Assembly: GCA_030549495.1 (NCBI GenBank)
Contig: JAUIRK010000839.1
Coordinates: forward strand, 1-64,000
Length of the DNA: 64,000 nucleotides
Direction of reading: 5' to 3'
From: Nectonema munidae
Taxonomy: Eukaryota; Nematomorpha; Nectonematoida; Nectonematidae
Part shown: piece by piece, positions 46,001 to 61,000 of the stretch
Layout of the letters: every line of letters starts with the position of its first letter
Position numbering within the stretch: position 1 is the first letter of the stretch
The notes under the pieces: generated by a model
The model's database searches: none
What the model saw: the letters and a program-made list of their open reading frames with translations, nothing else
What the model was told of the DNA's origin: nothing
Position numbers and translations under genes: made by a program

Positions 46001-49000
46001 GTATAATTATATCAAGAATTTTAAATATAAACTAAGCGTTCTAGGAATGATAAAGATTTGTCCCAAATAAGTATATTCATCTATATAAATCCCTCTTTCA
46101 AAAATCACTCTTAAAGACACTTTCATGTGAAATAGTCATTCTTGAAGCTAAAAATGTGATTTTTTATATTCACAAATAAGTTGATGGTATTCCGATCAAA
46201 TTCTATTTAAAGTTATTCGAATATACGTGAGATCAAATAACTAAATATTCAAATATCCAGGGTTTTTCCATGTAAAAGCTTTTTCGAATGGTTTATTTAA
46301 ATTTTGTAAATAAATTGAACCGTAATTTTTTCCAAGATACTTCAAATGATATCTAGATTTATGCCAGTTTCAAGGTTGAATTTTTAATTCGATTTATGAA
46401 ATTTTTGATTAATATGCACATATAATCGATCTTTCTAAAGTACTCAAAGAAGCTCATATTCATTTGAAAGTTTATTTTTGTGTTATAATTTGTATAAATC
46501 TAAAAAACGAATAGCCTTCATTCAATGTAATGGAAAATTGTTAAAGAAATTTTTATTTTTTTTAAATGCATCAAGGACAGGACAGGCTAAAACCGCTTCT
46601 GTTTGGTTCAATTCGGAGTTAATTTTAAAGAATTTTCATACAAAAATGACTATATGTCAATCAAAAATGTGTAACTTTACATGTTTTAACCCTTTAAAAC
46701 CCATTTTTTTTTAGCTTTTCAGCTTCTTTCTCCATCGAATAAAATAAAAATGAGTTTTTTGATTTTTTTTAAATTTTTGTAAGCTTTTTTTTTGCCAAAA
46801 ACCTAATGTCCCATATAGGTTGCAGTAAATACAAATAGATATAAGTAAAAAAATAAACTCAAAATAATTTATTCAAAACTAAAACTTTATTTTATCTTTA
46901 TTGTACACCATGCCACTCTTCAAACAATGATCATGAAGACCAATACCACATTTGAGACAACCTTTTCTTGTGTTTTTTTTACATAGACCACATCCTTTTT
47001 GTTTTTCTAAAGAACTTTGGTAATGATCTTTTCTATCAAATCTTATTTCAGAACTAAATCGCTTTATTGCTGGCATTATTTTCCCTTTAGGACGACCACT
47101 TTGAATACGAGAAACAGCATGTTTTTTCAACAACAATAAATATTACGTCGAAATGCTAATAAATCACACTGAGCAATATTTTGATCTGCACGATCAACAC
47201 CTCCCATTCCTTTATTTTTGTCATTCTATAATCAAATTCTCCGCGTTTAAATCGATCAATTTGCTTCTTTTTTTTTTATATAGAGCAGTTGCCAAGTTGA
47301 TTTTCTGGAACGGTACCAGAAGCTTTAATTTTATTTGCAGATAAAAATTCTAAAAGATGAAAAGATGTAAAAAATTGTCCATAAAAACTCTAAGCAAACT
47401 ATTTTGCATTAAATCAAATAAAGTTAAAACAGCTTTTTGTCCAAAGCCCCAACTTTTTTTTATCTTGCTCTTAGCTTCGAATCTTTTTAGCACCTTGATA
47501 AGGATCAAAATTAACTACATAACCAAGTCTCTCTGCTAAAACCCACATTTTATAGCCTGACCGAACTGCCTTATTTTGAATTCGTTGCTTAGAACTATTT
47601 CTACCGTAGTATGGCAACATTGATTCGTCAACGGATAAATCATCCTTTGTCTCTATTAGCATAAAGATTTGTCATTTCAACTATAAAGTTTATTACTTAT
47701 TCGTCAAAAAACAATTCAAACTAAAATAAATATAAGAGATACATTGCTTACGAAATGTGAAACACGTAGCTGAATAGAATCAAAATTTGGTTGAAACATC
47801 TTTTTCTTTTGCCACGTAAAAGTTGTCTTTGGCGTCATTTGGCTTGTTAACCATTTTTTGTTATACTGGTTTGATTCAATTTTATTTTTTTCTAGGTCTT
47901 CAAGTATATGAACTTCTTTTTCAAAAGAATTTTCTTGTTTTGAATCATTGTTATCAAAACCTTTTCCAATAAAAAGTCTCTTCTGAATCTTCAAAATTTT
48001 CGGTTACATATGCTCCAAGATTTATTTGAAAATCTGCTGAGGCTTTTAACTGAGCCGATGATAAATGTTTCGGTTGCAGAAAAACATCTGCACTCATAAA
48101 ATCGGTTTCTAATATGTCATAAACTTCTCCAGCAGTGAAACTAAAAAAAAACAAATATTTTCATAGTTTTTTATATAATATAATTATAAAATTATCTAAA
48201 ATAATTTAAATATTATATAATCATCTAATATGTTCAGAAGATATACAATAAGAAAAATAATTTATTTAAAAATAATTTTAGTCTTATAGACTAGAAAATA
48301 ATTCAAAAAAATGAAAAAATAGTTTGAAAATTATTTTTTAAATTTACCCCTGTTCTCTCGTGCCTATTGCACCCTACAAGGTTGCGTTATAAAACCATAA
48401 AAATTACAAAATCCTCTTTAAAATTTTATTTAATCATCCTTAATTTTAAAAATAAAAGTATCAAAATATAAAATATCAAGCTAAAATGGTTTCTACAAAT
48501 GTTTAAAAATATAAAAACATTTACGATTTTTTTCTAGGAAATTTTGGTTCATTTTTAAGAAAAAAAATCTTTATACACTAAAAAATATCTGCCTATAAAT
48601 AAAAAAAATGATTGTAATTTGTAGAAGCACATCTATGTGTAGATTTAAAAAATATATATTCGGTTTTACATCTGTTCAATTAGGTTTATTTTATGTTCCC
48701 ATACAGGGTGCAGTACACAATTTAACCTCTTTAGATATAAAACAAGGTTTTTTTCAAATCTGTTTAAATATGTTTTACATCAAAAAAGACACAACATGAA
48801 TTAAAGGTGTCAGAATCTTTCTTTTTTTTAAATAATTTCTGCATCTACAGTTTTAGAAGTTTTAAAAGTATTTCCTTAAAATTTTTATAAGACAACTTAA
48901 AATTTTCATTAGATTAGGTTAAAATTTATCTAAGAAAAGTAAAACAATAAGATCTTTATTCTTACTCTACATAAAGCATATAACAAAAAGTTATTTTTCA

Positions 49001-52000
49001 ACGATATTAGATTACTTTAAAATGTATTTTTAAAAATAAATTGAGAACATTTTTAAGACACTTGGTTTATTATCTGTCGGTTTAACTAAAAACTAAAGAC
49101 TATTATTTTTGTGATTCTAAACCAGTTAAATGATGACATATGATTGCAAAATCTTCATATTTTAGATATGAAAATTGAATGAAAATTTAATTTTACCAAT
49201 TCTAAAACACGATTTTTTAGAATCTCTGGATTGATATAAAATAGATTAGAAATGATAAAATGTGGTTTTTCTTTTCGAAATTTTTTTTAGTTTCTATATT
49301 TTAACATAGACTGCAAAATTATCAAAAATTAATCGTGCATCGTCATTGATAAATATTTTTTTGAAATTTTTTCATAGAGCTAGATGTATAGATGTAATAG
49401 TATAATAGATGTTTGAAAAATTTCCGCCTTTGTTATTATGTAGTGAAACAAGGCTGTTTCTTGATGCATTATGCTTTTAAAGAATACACTTCATAATATT
49501 TATTTGCATCTTTATTTTCTTTTATCTTCTTCATTCTCTCTATATATATTTCATTATTTTAATATGAACACACTAGCACAATCTATTGCTTCTTTTGTAT
49601 ATTTTCAAGATAAAATTATGCAAATTAGTTTTTTGAAAATATTTTGGAAAGAATCTTAAAAATGTAATTCTTTTATAATTTTTTTACGAGTTTCTATATA
49701 TATATATATCACGTGCTTATTTAAAGCATTTAAATTTTATACCGTATAATAAACTATTCACATATTTGGCGCTTTTAAGCAATTTGGTATCTACATTATG
49801 ACATTTCTGATCCTTGAATACTAAATGTTCAAAGTTCAAACCTTTCTGAGGAAGTTGATTTACTTTCAGGCGATTCGAATTTTAGAGTTTAGTTTTCTTA
49901 AATTTTCAATGCATTTGGTTATCTCAAAATAATAAAATTATCTCAAATTTTTTCCAATCATTTTCTATGACTTATATCGATATTACAAAGAAAACGTTGT
50001 CGTGTCACGTGTCATTAATTTTGTATTTAGTGGATTTTAATATTTATGAAATATGCTGTAAAACCTTTAGTTTGATGGATATTTTGACACTCATTACATG
50101 TCTACTGAATTTGTTTAACAGTAAGAATTGATAGCTGATAGGTTATTAGTCTATGTGGATGGATAACCTTGGTTAAATATAGCCGTATCTAAAATGATTA
50201 ATTATTAAGCTAAATATTTTGTTTATGCGTATAAAGTATGGTGGAGTTTAATTTAATATTAATATATGATTTGGTTTTTTAATAATAATAATAATAATCA
50301 TCGTACTCAAGGTATCTTAGTACACCTGCTTTTCAAATTTCACTAAATCCGTTCCTTTCGAAAGTTTAACGAATTTGGATTATTTCATGAATCAAATTAC
50401 AATTCACATTTATCGATTATTAAATCTACGATCGATTTACTGAATTTATTTTCCTTCATAAAAAGTGTTAAGGTTATTGTTGCGCTAAGTTTTGAAGTTG
50501 TTCTTCCTACAAATCATTGCTTTTACTTTCCAAATCATTTGTATTGTGCAATTTAACTTTAATATAGATTTGAGTCTATCATCTTCCAAAAGTTTTTACC
50601 CTCACCCGCTTATTCTATCAAAATGAAATTTCCTAAATCTACATAATTGACATTTCTAACCGTCACTTGGATATTTCCTATACGCAAAATTTCAAGTTAT
50701 TTGTATGCAGCTTCTTTAATAATGAAAATAAAAAATAAATGCTAACATCAGTTTTCACTTCTTTTATACGAAAATCATGTTTGTGTTGTACGTATCTAAA
50801 AATTCTGAGTTGACTATAGATAACTTATAGTCTGTATTTTATGGACGAGAAACCAATTCTTTATTTGTTGTTTATATATACAACCGCTAATTGCACTTTT
50901 ATATTTTTGCTTAAATTTCTCCCAAATCCTTGTTTTAATAGTTATGCGTAACTGCTATCTTCGTAAAGAAATAGTTCAAGCGAAGTAGAATTTATAGTTA
51001 CAATGAAGCAGTGTCGTAACCAGGAATTTGACTCAGGGGGAGGCAAGATATTTTTAGGGCGGGGAGCACACGAATTTACGACTTTTAAAGGCCTGTTCTA
51101 TCAATACATAAATATGCATAAAGGTAAATTCTCTTATGAAATATTATTGTCTATTTTTTTTAAAAAAATTGTTGAAAACCTAGGTGCAAAATGATTTTAA
51201 TTTTGCAACGTTATTGACAATTTTTTAGGTTTCCAAACCCATTTTTAGCGAATTCATCAAATGTCAAATGTAATAATAATAAATATAAATAGTATATGCA
51301 CTTTTGGTGAATACATTTTGAAAGTTTATTAAAGTCAACTGAGATTCTCTATACGGCGTCATCGTTCTTCGATGAAAAAAAACTCGTTATTTCTGAGATT
51401 ATATTAGTTTTTATTTTCAAATTTAACTCATTCTGTTTTGTGTTTAAATAATTTTGGTATTTAAGGTTATATTATCCTTCGGATAAAATTATAGTTGAGT
51501 CAAACAATTTAAAATCCAATGTCTAAAATTTTTTATATCAGAAAAAAATCCTTGATTTAATATATAAAAATTATAGTAAAATACAAGGAAGACGTTTTAC
51601 TTGAAAATTACAATAAAGTATATCATAATACAAATTTACTGTGTAAAATTGTCACACTGTTACCATCATGAAGTTGTCAAAGAAGTATCGTCGTGACATT
51701 TTAAAAATGTCCATAAATAATAAAGTAAATATTATTTTTATATAATGAATGACTTTTTACATTGTTTATCTCTGTATGATCTATATTATAAATTTGTGCG
51801 CATAAATACATTGTGACCTTCAATAGTTTTTGAAAAATTCAATAAAGTCATTTTTTGGTAACGCCGTGACACTTTCTCTAACGTTCACACAATTACGTCA
51901 ATGAAATGTGAAAAAACTTAAAACAAAATTTTTTGATTCGATGAGGTTGAGATTGCTTGATGAAGAATAAATGATTTTTTTTTCTTAGATTTTGAAATTT

Positions 52001-55000
52001 TTACTTGTATTTGGTGCGGTAGTTGGCCTACCCTCCAACTTTGCAATCCCCGTTGAAACTTCAGCGTGGAAACGAAAAGCGGCCAATTGTTATCAATGAT
52101 AAATTGACACTATATGATTTAATATCGAGTAAAGCGTGTGTTTTTGGCTGGGATATCAATTTTATTGTCTCCTGATTTTTTACTCCTACGAACGCGTTAT
52201 TTGGTGATCGTGTTTGCTCGGTAAAAATATTCACTTCACTTTCGATAAATGAGAATATTCAAACCATCTCGTTGGTACATGTAAACCTCTCGATATTAGA
52301 TATAATTTATATGGTTGTGTCGTCTGTCCGCTGATGATTTTTTATGCGGAATGATTGATTTTTAGTCGTGTAGACGTATTTATTGATCTGTGTATCGAAA
52401 TAGATTAATAAACTCTTGCAGTTTCGTTGAATACGCCTCACATTTAATCAATATATAATTAGCCTGTGTTGTCCTCATGCGTGGCATTTTCCAGGGACTA
52501 TTTTTTCCTCCTTTCTTACCATCTTATTCTGTTCTCGCACTTATCTGGAATATTTTGTGTTGAGTGCAACAACCAATGATTGGCATTATTAACTTGATTG
52601 ACATTTAAACTTTTTTTTAATATTAGTAGTCGAGGGGCTTTGGCCCTTTCACCAGTCTAGTTAGGCCTTCTAGTGAAAAATATTGACCTATATATAACAG
52701 GAAAGAAGATATATGTTTAATGAAAATGAAGAAGCTTTGTTGTGAGATCTTAATTCATATACTTTTTTTAAATGTTTTGTCATGCCAACACTTTATTTCT
52801 TCGCTATGTTTTCTCTCTTTACAATAATAATAATAATAGATTGAGTGAGTTAATTTTTTTTTATAATTCTAATTTTAAGGAATAGGATATGGCACAACTG
52901 TCATTGTGTTTCTCTTGAATACCTACTATCCCATTGTACTCTCCTGGGCTTGCCTCTATCTCTTTTACTCTTTCCGAAGAGAACTTCCTTGGAGTAGATG
53001 CAATAATGAATGGAATGATGAACTGTATGTTTCTTTTTTTCTTTCATAATTTATATCAATTATATAATTTTTCTAGTGCTAAAACCAAAACACATGATTT
53101 CCACTAAGTAGGCATCTTTCAGCGCTATGCTGTTTTTTCCCTGGGAAATTTTTTTATCTTATTATGAATAGAAGAAATTTTTTAAGTTTATTATAAAGTA
53201 AAATGCAAGCAAAAAAATAAAAAAGCAATTATAAAAAGTTTGTTGGAAATCAAAAATGCTAAAAATTGAATTTAACGCTTTGAGCACCGAACTAACTTTT
53301 TAAGAATAATCGCCTGCTTTCTTTTCAATGGAATTAAAAATTCATAGTTTGAATCAGAGTATTTTTATTTCTTGCATCACTTGTCTCACGAAAGATAAAA
53401 TTTAAAGGTAATCTTTTATTTACGAAAAATGGAATTAATAATTTTTTAGTTAAATGAAAATTTAAATGCTAAGTTTATTATTAACCTTGTATACTTTTTT
53501 TCGACAAAGTTAAAATTTGAAAGTAAGATGAATTTTTCAAAATAAAGTGTCTAGTTTTCAATTTACAAACAAATTTATAATGAAAATTGTTATAATACAA
53601 AGCAACCTAGCTTCTTTTTAATATTACATTTTCCCTCTAAAATAATGAATTAATCAAACTTATGACAAAACTATTTAGTTTTTTCTTTACCCTCTTTTTC
53701 TTTTATAAGAGACTTAAAAAAATTAGACTAAACTTCTACATTGAGAGTATTCAAAGTTTCTTCAGAAGTTTCCTAAGTTCAATCAATTTTTTGCTATTTA
53801 TTTTGGAATTATTCAAATGACTTGATTTAATATCATTTCTTTAGCATGTTACTAATTTTGTTCGAGATAAATCATATATACCATTTTTAGTTCTATTTTG
53901 TTCTTTTGCAATTCTATTTTGACTTTTGAAATAATATTTTTGAAATTTTGACCTTTCTATCTAAATAATCACATGTTTTTTTGAAATAAAATTTCCAAAA
54001 GGACAAAATAGAATTGCAAAAAGACAAAGTATAACTAAAAATGGTATAAAAACAAAAAAATCATCTTTTCCATCAATTTTAACGATTATGGATTTATTAA
54101 GTGTTATCTGTATTCGATGATAAAGGAACTGTAGAATTTTACCAATATAATAATTTCCCCTAGTATGCTTTCCAACTGCGATGATAACGATGCTCAAGAA
54201 AATGTAAACCAGTTGATATCATGTTGCGTTGAAGAGCATATAGAAGTTCTCTTTTTTCATATGACTTCTAAGCAACCTTTTGTTTACATATTCGTGGAAG
54301 TTTTTATAAATGTTTTTGGTTTTAGTTTATGAGGCTTTCAACCAAAGGATATTTCGTCTACATGGCCCTTTAATTTGATAAGTTTGGGGTAGGCAATATG
54401 CAACCCGCTAACTCTTTTTACGAGGCCATCCGTCCATCGTAAAATCAAAAAATTTTATTAAGAATTTTTCGTAAAATTTTCAAAACTTCAACACACAAAA
54501 CATTCAGTTTTGTGAAATTGCATTAAAAACGAGTGCCAAAAATCAAGCAAAATATCTGTGTGTAATTTAAGATTTATTTTTGCTTAAGAACACTCAATGA
54601 GACTTATGTATTACAATTTACCACTATGCTTTTGAAATTTTCATAGAACCGATTTTTTTCTGGACCGCTAAACCTTATGTAGATTTTATTTTGATCCATA
54701 GCTCAACATCGTTGTCTACCTCTGTGATAAATATGTGTTTGATCTTTCAGTCAAAAAGTGTTTTGAACTGTTTGAGTAATCTTTCTAGCGTTTTTTTACA
54801 AAACTTTAGTCTATTTAATTAGATTAGGGTTATACGCTACACCAATGGGGGCGTTTGACGAAATTTTTCTCCTAAATTTTATATATATTTTGTTATATAA
54901 TTCATAGTGAAAGTGTAACGATCAGAAAAATATTTTTATTCTTTTGCATTTGATCTTATTAACCAAGACATATCTTCTTTATTTGCCCAATCATAATGAT

Positions 55001-58000
55001 ACATTAATAAGATTGCCAAACGCTGATAAAAAAAGATACGTAAGACTCTTGCGTAAATATGGAATCTTTACGATGCGAACTTGACATAGGCACATACTAA
55101 CATCATTAGTGGGAATGAATTGTACGATTAGCAATAGAGCTGTTGTTACCTCTTTCTTGAGTGCAACCGTGTGATGATGAACTTGCATTACACCACACAT
55201 TCTTTCCTTCTGTGTTGGAAAGGGTATATGGAACTGTTTGTTTGCGAAAATCCATGCTAAATAGCTTGGGTTGTGACCTTACTTCATTCAAATCAAATTT
55301 CGCTCAAAACTTACAAATAGAATTTTTTTCATTAAAAATTGATTGGATTTAAATATGCACTTCTGTCCACTATATTCTCATTTCGATATTTGCATTTTCT
55401 TATCATTATCGTAAAAACTAAAAAGAAATAATAATAATAATATATATTTATTCCGAAATTGTTCATTTTTACCAAATAATCTTACAATGCGTCAATCAAT
55501 ATTTAAGAATTTAATTCACGTTGTACAATAAAAATGCCTGAAAAGGGAAAATGTCAATATTCCTGAGATTATTTAAAGTTTAGTTTTATTCTTGTCCTAG
55601 TATGATAAATTACCTTTATGTTTAATTTGTAGTAAATCATTTTCCAATGAAGCGATGAAGCCTTCCCGATTAAGTAACCATTTGAAAAAAATTCACCCTG
55701 ACAAAGTTAACAAAGATGAACTGTATTGTATTTCAAAAATTTGAAGGAAAAACAAAAAATAATGTTTAAGTATTAATATTTCTAAAAGTTGAAATAATCT
55801 TGAAAAGGGTCTTTAGCATCATAAAATTTTTGTAGTAATTGCCAAATCAGGTAAAGCACATAATATTGGGGAAAATTTGATACTACCTTGCATCATAGAA
55901 TTTGTTGGCACAATGATTGGTTCATGTGATAATAATTTACTTTCATTTGTTTCTTTTATTAACAACACAGTGTTGGCAAGAATTAATGAAATGTCAAAAA
56001 ACGTAGAAACTATGTTATGTGAGCAGTTAAAGTTTAAAGAATTTGTTTTACAGGTAGATGAATCTACAATGATCAGCAATCTGTTGCTTTTGCTTGCTTA
56101 TGTTAGATACATTGATGACAATTCAGAATTTACATAGTAATTTTTATTTACGAAGTCTCTGGTTTGTGGTATAAAGTGTTCAACAATTTTCAAGGTTGTA
56201 AAAAACTTTTTTCTTGAAAAAAGCATTTCATTGAAAAATATTTTGCGTGTGCAACAGACGGCGCATAGTCAATGTGTGGCCGTTGCATAATTTTTTTTAG
56301 TCCATTTGAAAAGAACTTCTGAAATTTTAACGGTTCATTCATGACAAACCTTTTCAAATCTTTACAAATTGTTATAAAAACAATTAATAAAATAAATACC
56401 AGCTCATTTAAAGATAAGCTTTTTCAAAATCTTTCTAGGGAAAATGAAGAAGAGTTCAGCTCTCTTTTGATATGACTCTCGAAAGATTTTTTGAACTTTA
56501 TAAGAGCATTTAAAAAAATTTCGTGACTTTTATCAGTTTCCAAATCTTAATTCTACTTTTAAAGAACGCATAAAAATTGATGATGATGTTATAAAAGTGT
56601 ACTTTGATCACATAAATTTATTAAAAATCGATATGGTGCAACGTTTCAAAGACTTGATTGATGTTCAAGTTCCTGAGTGGTTGGTGTTTTGATCCTTTCA
56701 AGTTTGATGTCCAAGAAATGAATTATTGACTGACAAAATGACATTGAAACAAAAGCTTCATTCACTTTATCATGATATGAAAAATTCTAGGTAGAAAGGC
56801 GATATTTATATCCAAACCTTTGAAAGGAAATTAAAATCTTATTTTTCCGATTTCCTTCGCGACATACCTGGTGGAAACGGGCTTCAGTGCTCCGCTATAT
56901 CTGAAAAACAAACAAAGAAATAAATTTAAAATAGATGAGACACGGGACTTAAGACGTAAACTTACAAAAATAAGTCTAATCTGAAAGAAATAATAAAAAA
57001 TCATCAGCAGCAAGGAAGCCATTGAATTTTCAAGGATTTTTCATGGTTCATATTTTCTTGAATTTAATTTTTTATGAAAAATATTTAATTTTGTCTTATT
57101 TTCTTATAAAAAATATTTAAATCGTTAAACATGGGTGAGCGGTGAAAAAAAAGTTTCAGTCAAAGAGGCGTTGGGAAGAAAAAGGTAGGAAACCACTGCG
57201 CTAAACGATCCGTTGATTTTAATAGTGATAGTATTTTGAAAAATTCTCCTATCATCGATCGATAAATGAATTTTTGACCTATAAATTAACTAATTAACTA
57301 ACTATCAAATAATATGTCCAATGTATGAAATTTATTGGTTGATGGATCATGATGGATGGGGCTTATCATAACAGTAATCTTTTTGGCTTATAATTCTAAA
57401 TCCATCAGTTTACTGTTTTCTTTCAAAAATAAAAATTATAAAATATGCATTTTTCAAAATGGTTGCAGTTTCTTCATTTGCAGCTTTTCATCCAATTAAT
57501 TTTTTCCTATTCTTTGTTTTGTGCTGTTGTGAGATGTGATAATGAAATATTTCTTCATACATATTTCCTCATTTTTCTCTTTAATGCATTTCTTTTCCAT
57601 TTGATTTTATCATCTCGTAGTCATTATTCTCATTGCATTTTTACCTCTAAATTCATTTTTTAAATCTTCATTTATGTCTTTTTTAAAACATCACTCCACT
57701 TTTTACTATTATTTAATAATTTTTCCTTCTTTATTGTCAAAATTCCTGTCTCATTAAATCTACCTCGCATACTATTGAAATGAAAAATTCTCCTCAAAAA
57801 CATTTTTTAAGTTCGTATCCATTCTCCTTAAAAATATCTTATATTCAATTTATAGTGTTCTCTGGACCTTTTCAGCCCTACGAATAAATGACCTACGATG
57901 CTTCATCTTAAGTCATTTTAAATTCATTCAAAAAAAGCGACGACCAATTTTCGAAATCCAATGCCTAAGAAGTTTTAACGGGTCAGTCCACCTTTTTAAA

Positions 58001-61000
58001 AAGGAGTCACTTTTTTGTCCTTTTAAAATGGATTTATATATCCGAGCTCATAGAGCCTTTATCAATATCTGCCCTCGCTTTCAATCTTATCTTTCATAGT
58101 TTGTAGGTTCGCGTATATTTGTTTTTCCTGTCTCATCAAAAATGATTAACAAAGGTTAAACGTTTTTAAGGTTCATTAATTTTTTAATTCATTTGGAAAG
58201 AAAGGCAGGCCATTAGTTTTCCAAAAAATTTACGAATTGCTGTGCTTATTCTTCTTCATTTTAGTTGTGTTTCATACTTTGATGTTCCTTCAGCCAATCT
58301 CACAGAAAATGCAACCTATGTCGACGCAACTGTTCAATTTTGGGAGTTTGCAATTTTTTTCATATAATTTATTCCATTTTTTTAAAACGAATTTTATTTA
58401 AGACGTAAAATTCTACACCTTTCACCCGATATAAATACCCTTGGCAAGATTCAATGGGATTTGGCAGCATGTCTCCTATTAGTTTGGCTTGCGGTTTATT
58501 TCTGTGTTTGGAAAGGTGTTAAAGTCACTGGCAAGGTATTTATTTATTTTAAAATTCCAAGTTATGTTGTCTCTTGCATTACTACGCCTAGTCGACCAAA
58601 CAAATCATTTTCACGAAATTAAATTCAAGAATTTCACTTTTTGGCCTACGCCAATTTCAATAAGTGCTCAACCTATGGAAAAAAGAAGCTCTAAGTATCC
58701 AAAATTTTAAAAATGTTTATTCGCCAATTTAAATTCTCGCAAATTTGTTTTTGAAGCATACTTCGCCAAATTTTATTCTTGTGAGAATAAAGTTATTTAC
58801 TGTAACTCAATGGTTGCGATTTTTATTTCATAGGAGGGAAGGTGTCCCATTGAACCTGAGAGGACTTTAATGGTACATCATTCTAAATTTTAAACTATCT
58901 ATTCTCTGATTACAATGTTTATAGCTTTCTGCCTGCACCAAGCTAGAACAACGTATTATCACATAAAAAATTGCGTTGTTTCGTTCATATGGATATTATA
59001 GAAATTTAAGAATCGTTAGTGAATGAATTATGTACAAGTTTTTTCGAGAAATCTCAGTGAATTGTAACTCTTTTCTCATTTGAATTACTGTTAGTTACGA
59101 GGACCTTTTTTTTTTAACATTCATCGTATTTTTCAACGATAGATTTACTATTTACCTAAACCGTATATTGACATTTTTTTATTTGATTTAGGGACCTTAT
59201 TGATTTTAATCTTCAAAATTATTGTAAGTTGTGGCGGAAATATTTGTGCTCAAGTCATGATTATTTAGACAAAAAATTTTGAAGATTTTTTTATTTTATT
59301 GTTTAAGGTTGTTCCAAGCAACATTCATACATAAGCAACCTATGCCTGTTTACACGATTTAATAAGTTAATATTATTTAAATTAGAAATTATAAATATAA
59401 TTTGATTAAATATTAAATTTTGATTGTTCTTTCTAGTCTTCAATTTACTTTTTACAAATTTTCTTACTTTTAGATATTTTACTTATTTGTATTTAAAATG
59501 ATATATTCAAGCGAATCATAACGAAATGCAAAAAACTCTAGATAAAGAGTGAAGAAATTAAAATAAAAGTTTAAATTAATCCCAATATTTTAGCTAAAAA
59601 TAAAATTTATTTTTTTAATTTAAAATTATATTTGAATTAAATGTAATATGTTTTCAACAAGACAGAATATGATAATTTGGCCTAGAAAGTTCACAAATTT
59701 GTTTCATTACATAAATTTTAATGTATTAGATAAATTTTTGTTTATAATGATGACCATGATCTAAATATAGATCATTTAAAGCTATAGTTGGTTTTTGCAG
59801 TATATTTTAGTGCTATATATACTTCTTGATATATTTTATAGTGAATTAATTCTAAGAAAAATTTAGCAACTCTCGTCCATACATATATATATATATATTA
59901 TATCTGACATTTGAAATGTTGTTGGCTAAAATGAGTCCAAAGGAAAGGAGCAGACCGAAGAAAACTTCGACAGAAGTGGTAAATGAAGATTTAAGAACAT
60001 GGAATCTGAATATCGAAGATTGCAAAGACAGAAGATTATGGAGAAAGCAATGAAGGCTCACGACGTTTTCAGGGAGGTCTACCCTGAAAATGAAAAAAGA
60101 CCTCTGAAAAATAAACGAATCATGCTATCTCAATTTGTAACTTTATTTCTCCAGTATTTTGTTTATGTTAAAAATAATGCCATGTTTTTACTTTTTTCAA
60201 TGATGTGTTGCATTGAAAAAACAAAAAATGAATAAATTAAATGATGTAGAATATAATTAAACACTCTCTCACTTGAACACCACACTTTTATTGTACATGA
60301 CACTTGATCATAAGATTGTATTCATATCATCTTTAATAATAATACTTCAATCCTTAAAATAGTTAATTTTATCATTATATTTTATTTCGGCTTAATAATA
60401 GACTTGGTAGTTTAGGAAATCTCAAAATTTCGCGATTTCGTAGAGTAGTGTTAAGCTATTTATCATATCCTATACCTCCTACTAAGATTTAAAAAAGAGT
60501 CAATCCACATTATTGAATTGAAATGCACAGTCAAAATAACATTACTTTTGACGTGAAAGATATTGGAACGTCTCAAAATAGAATGTTCTTTATTAAATGA
60601 AGTATATTAATATAAAAAAAATCATTCACAAATGATTACTTCAACTTCTATCCTACACCAAAGAGATGGAAAAAGTAAAGAAACTAGTGCGTTGTCAATG
60701 CATAAACTCTTTAGGTATAAACTTTAAGATAACCTAAAGATAATCTAAAGATAACTGTCGGTCTCGGAATGTGAATATCAAAATAAAGGGAGAGGAAAAA
60801 TTTGTGTCGGTTATCGGGGTTGTCGGATAAACAATTCCTGACTGTAATAATGGAAATTTTTTGATAAACAAAAAGACAACCAAACAAAGTAAAGTCAAAT
60901 TTTTTTTTGCTTATTTGCCACCGTTTTTGGAGGACTTCACATTTTCATGACGAATAGCACAGTTTTTCTGCATAACCAAGTTCTTGTTTTTCTGGTTTTC

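Larger units (their letters stand above)
34208..52879 (+). other. Giant SLC6 intron 2 (18.7 kb)
   Basis: Holds most of the mobile DNA of the right half: piggyBac relics, inverted repeats, two Helitron-like copies, SINEs and hAT ends, each listed separately. No host gene nested within it was recognised on either strand. Confidence 0.7.
53025..58264 (+). other. SLC6 intron 3 (5.2 kb)
   Basis: Contains the palindromic TA element at 53881-54044 and the hAT relic at 54843-57200; the rest (53025-53880, 54047-54840, 57201-58264) shows no recognisable gene or element. Confidence 0.6.

Noticed and set aside
52010-52500. GC-richer block considered as a solitary long terminal repeat
   Set aside because: No second copy, no target duplication and no primer-binding or polypurine sequence seen; composition alone is not enough.
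58489-58710. 73-codon frame continuing beyond SLC6 exon 5
   Set aside because: Reads through a good GTATTT donor; the protein continues correctly at 62781.
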